64,000 bases of DNA from the NCBI GenBank assembly GCA_021733665.1, contig JAHREI010000002.1:620001-684000 (forward strand). Direction: 5' to 3'. The stretch comes from Bacillus subtilis (GTDB lineage: Bacteria > Pseudomonadota > Alphaproteobacteria > Rhizobiales > Rhizobiaceae). Shown here piece after piece: positions 63,932 through 64,000 of the stretch (positions are counted from its first letter, which is position 1; every line of letters starts with the position of its first letter). Both the position numbers and the translations under genes were made by a program. The notes beneath the pieces are model-generated. The model had not been told where the DNA came from. It ran no database searches and worked only from the letters and a program-made list of their open reading frames with translations.

Positions 63932-64000
63932 CTTATACAGTCTCAATTTCCTGCAGAATTGCCGACAGACGAGCAGCCCAAAGAGCCTGTCCTTCTTCAT
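63932..64000 (-). CDS. C-terminus of an unidentified protein
   Basis: Only the end is in the window: ...EEGQALWAARLSAILQEIET then V and stop. It is helical. Its stop is followed by AAGGAG, about 130 bases before dctQ on the same strand, so it may belong to the same operon (a regulator or enzyme). Too short to identify. Confidence 0.4.

Noticed and set aside
1-64000. CRISPR arrays, insertion sequences and rRNA genes
   Set aside because: No regularly spaced repeats, no transposase frames and no rRNA segments were seen anywhere in the window.

Overview
This 64 kb window is bacterial chromosome from an alphaproteobacterium of the order Hyphomicrobiales (Rhizobiales), most likely family Brucellaceae. 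The evidence is the recA-alaS neighbourhood, a DmpA-type aminopeptidase of the kind first described in Ochrobactrum, a BepDE-like RND pump, MgtE, TRAP and carbohydrate ABC operons, and dispersed Rhizobiales-type intergenic repeats. Base composition is close to 50% G+C, lower than in classical Brucella, so a Pseudochrobactrum- or Paenochrobactrum-like genus is possible. That genus guess is inference only.

Layout. (1) Bases 1-4108 are the right-hand end of a prophage or integrated element. A lambda-like immunity region (CII-like, terminator, Cro-like, operators, cleavable CI-like repressor) is followed by a second operator pair and a small operon ending in a tyrosine integrase. The element continues off the left edge. 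(2) Bases 4207-7269 encode a large autotransporter, which shares a terminator with the integrase. (3) Bases 8022-9382 hold tRNA-Cys and two near-identical tRNA-Asn genes. (4) Bases 9516-17819 are a complete kdp potassium-transport operon on the minus strand, with two extra mini-proteins: one ahead of kdpF and one between kdpA and kdpB. (5) Bases 18133-21921 carry a D-amino-acid transaminase, a probable small RNA, a DmpA peptidase, an OsmC-like peroxidase and a luciferase-like oxidoreductase. (6) Bases 22079-26314 are an RND efflux pair. (7) Bases 26894-38966 are housekeeping and stress genes: HU, WrbA, a CinA-like protein, a universal stress protein, Gpt, Nudix, SDR, alaS, recA and an OmpA-like lipoprotein. 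(8) Bases 39197-46551 are a carbohydrate ABC uptake operon (minus strand) opposite a GlcNAc-type kinase gene that is translationally coupled to a T4-endonuclease-V-like DNA repair gene. (9) Bases 46632-56525 include sdaA, a DUF1624 acyltransferase, a MerR regulator, mgtE, a VanZ-like protein, gdhA, a tandem hotdog thioesterase and an exported Dabb protein. (10) Bases 56572-63803 are a minus-strand catabolic operon: TRAP transporter, glutamine-synthetase-like ligase, aldehyde dehydrogenase and iron alcohol dehydrogenase. It looks like a gamma-glutamylation route for an imported amine or amino alcohol.

The most interesting signals are: the paired 16-bp operators flanking the prophage repressor and the hairpin-masked ribosome-binding site behind them; the 58-residue membrane protein inside the kdp operon; a probable anti-Shine-Dalgarno-loop small RNA upstream of the DmpA gene; a structured leader upstream of gpt; and the kinase/DNA-glycosylase coupling. 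All calls come from reading the sequence; no database search was possible.
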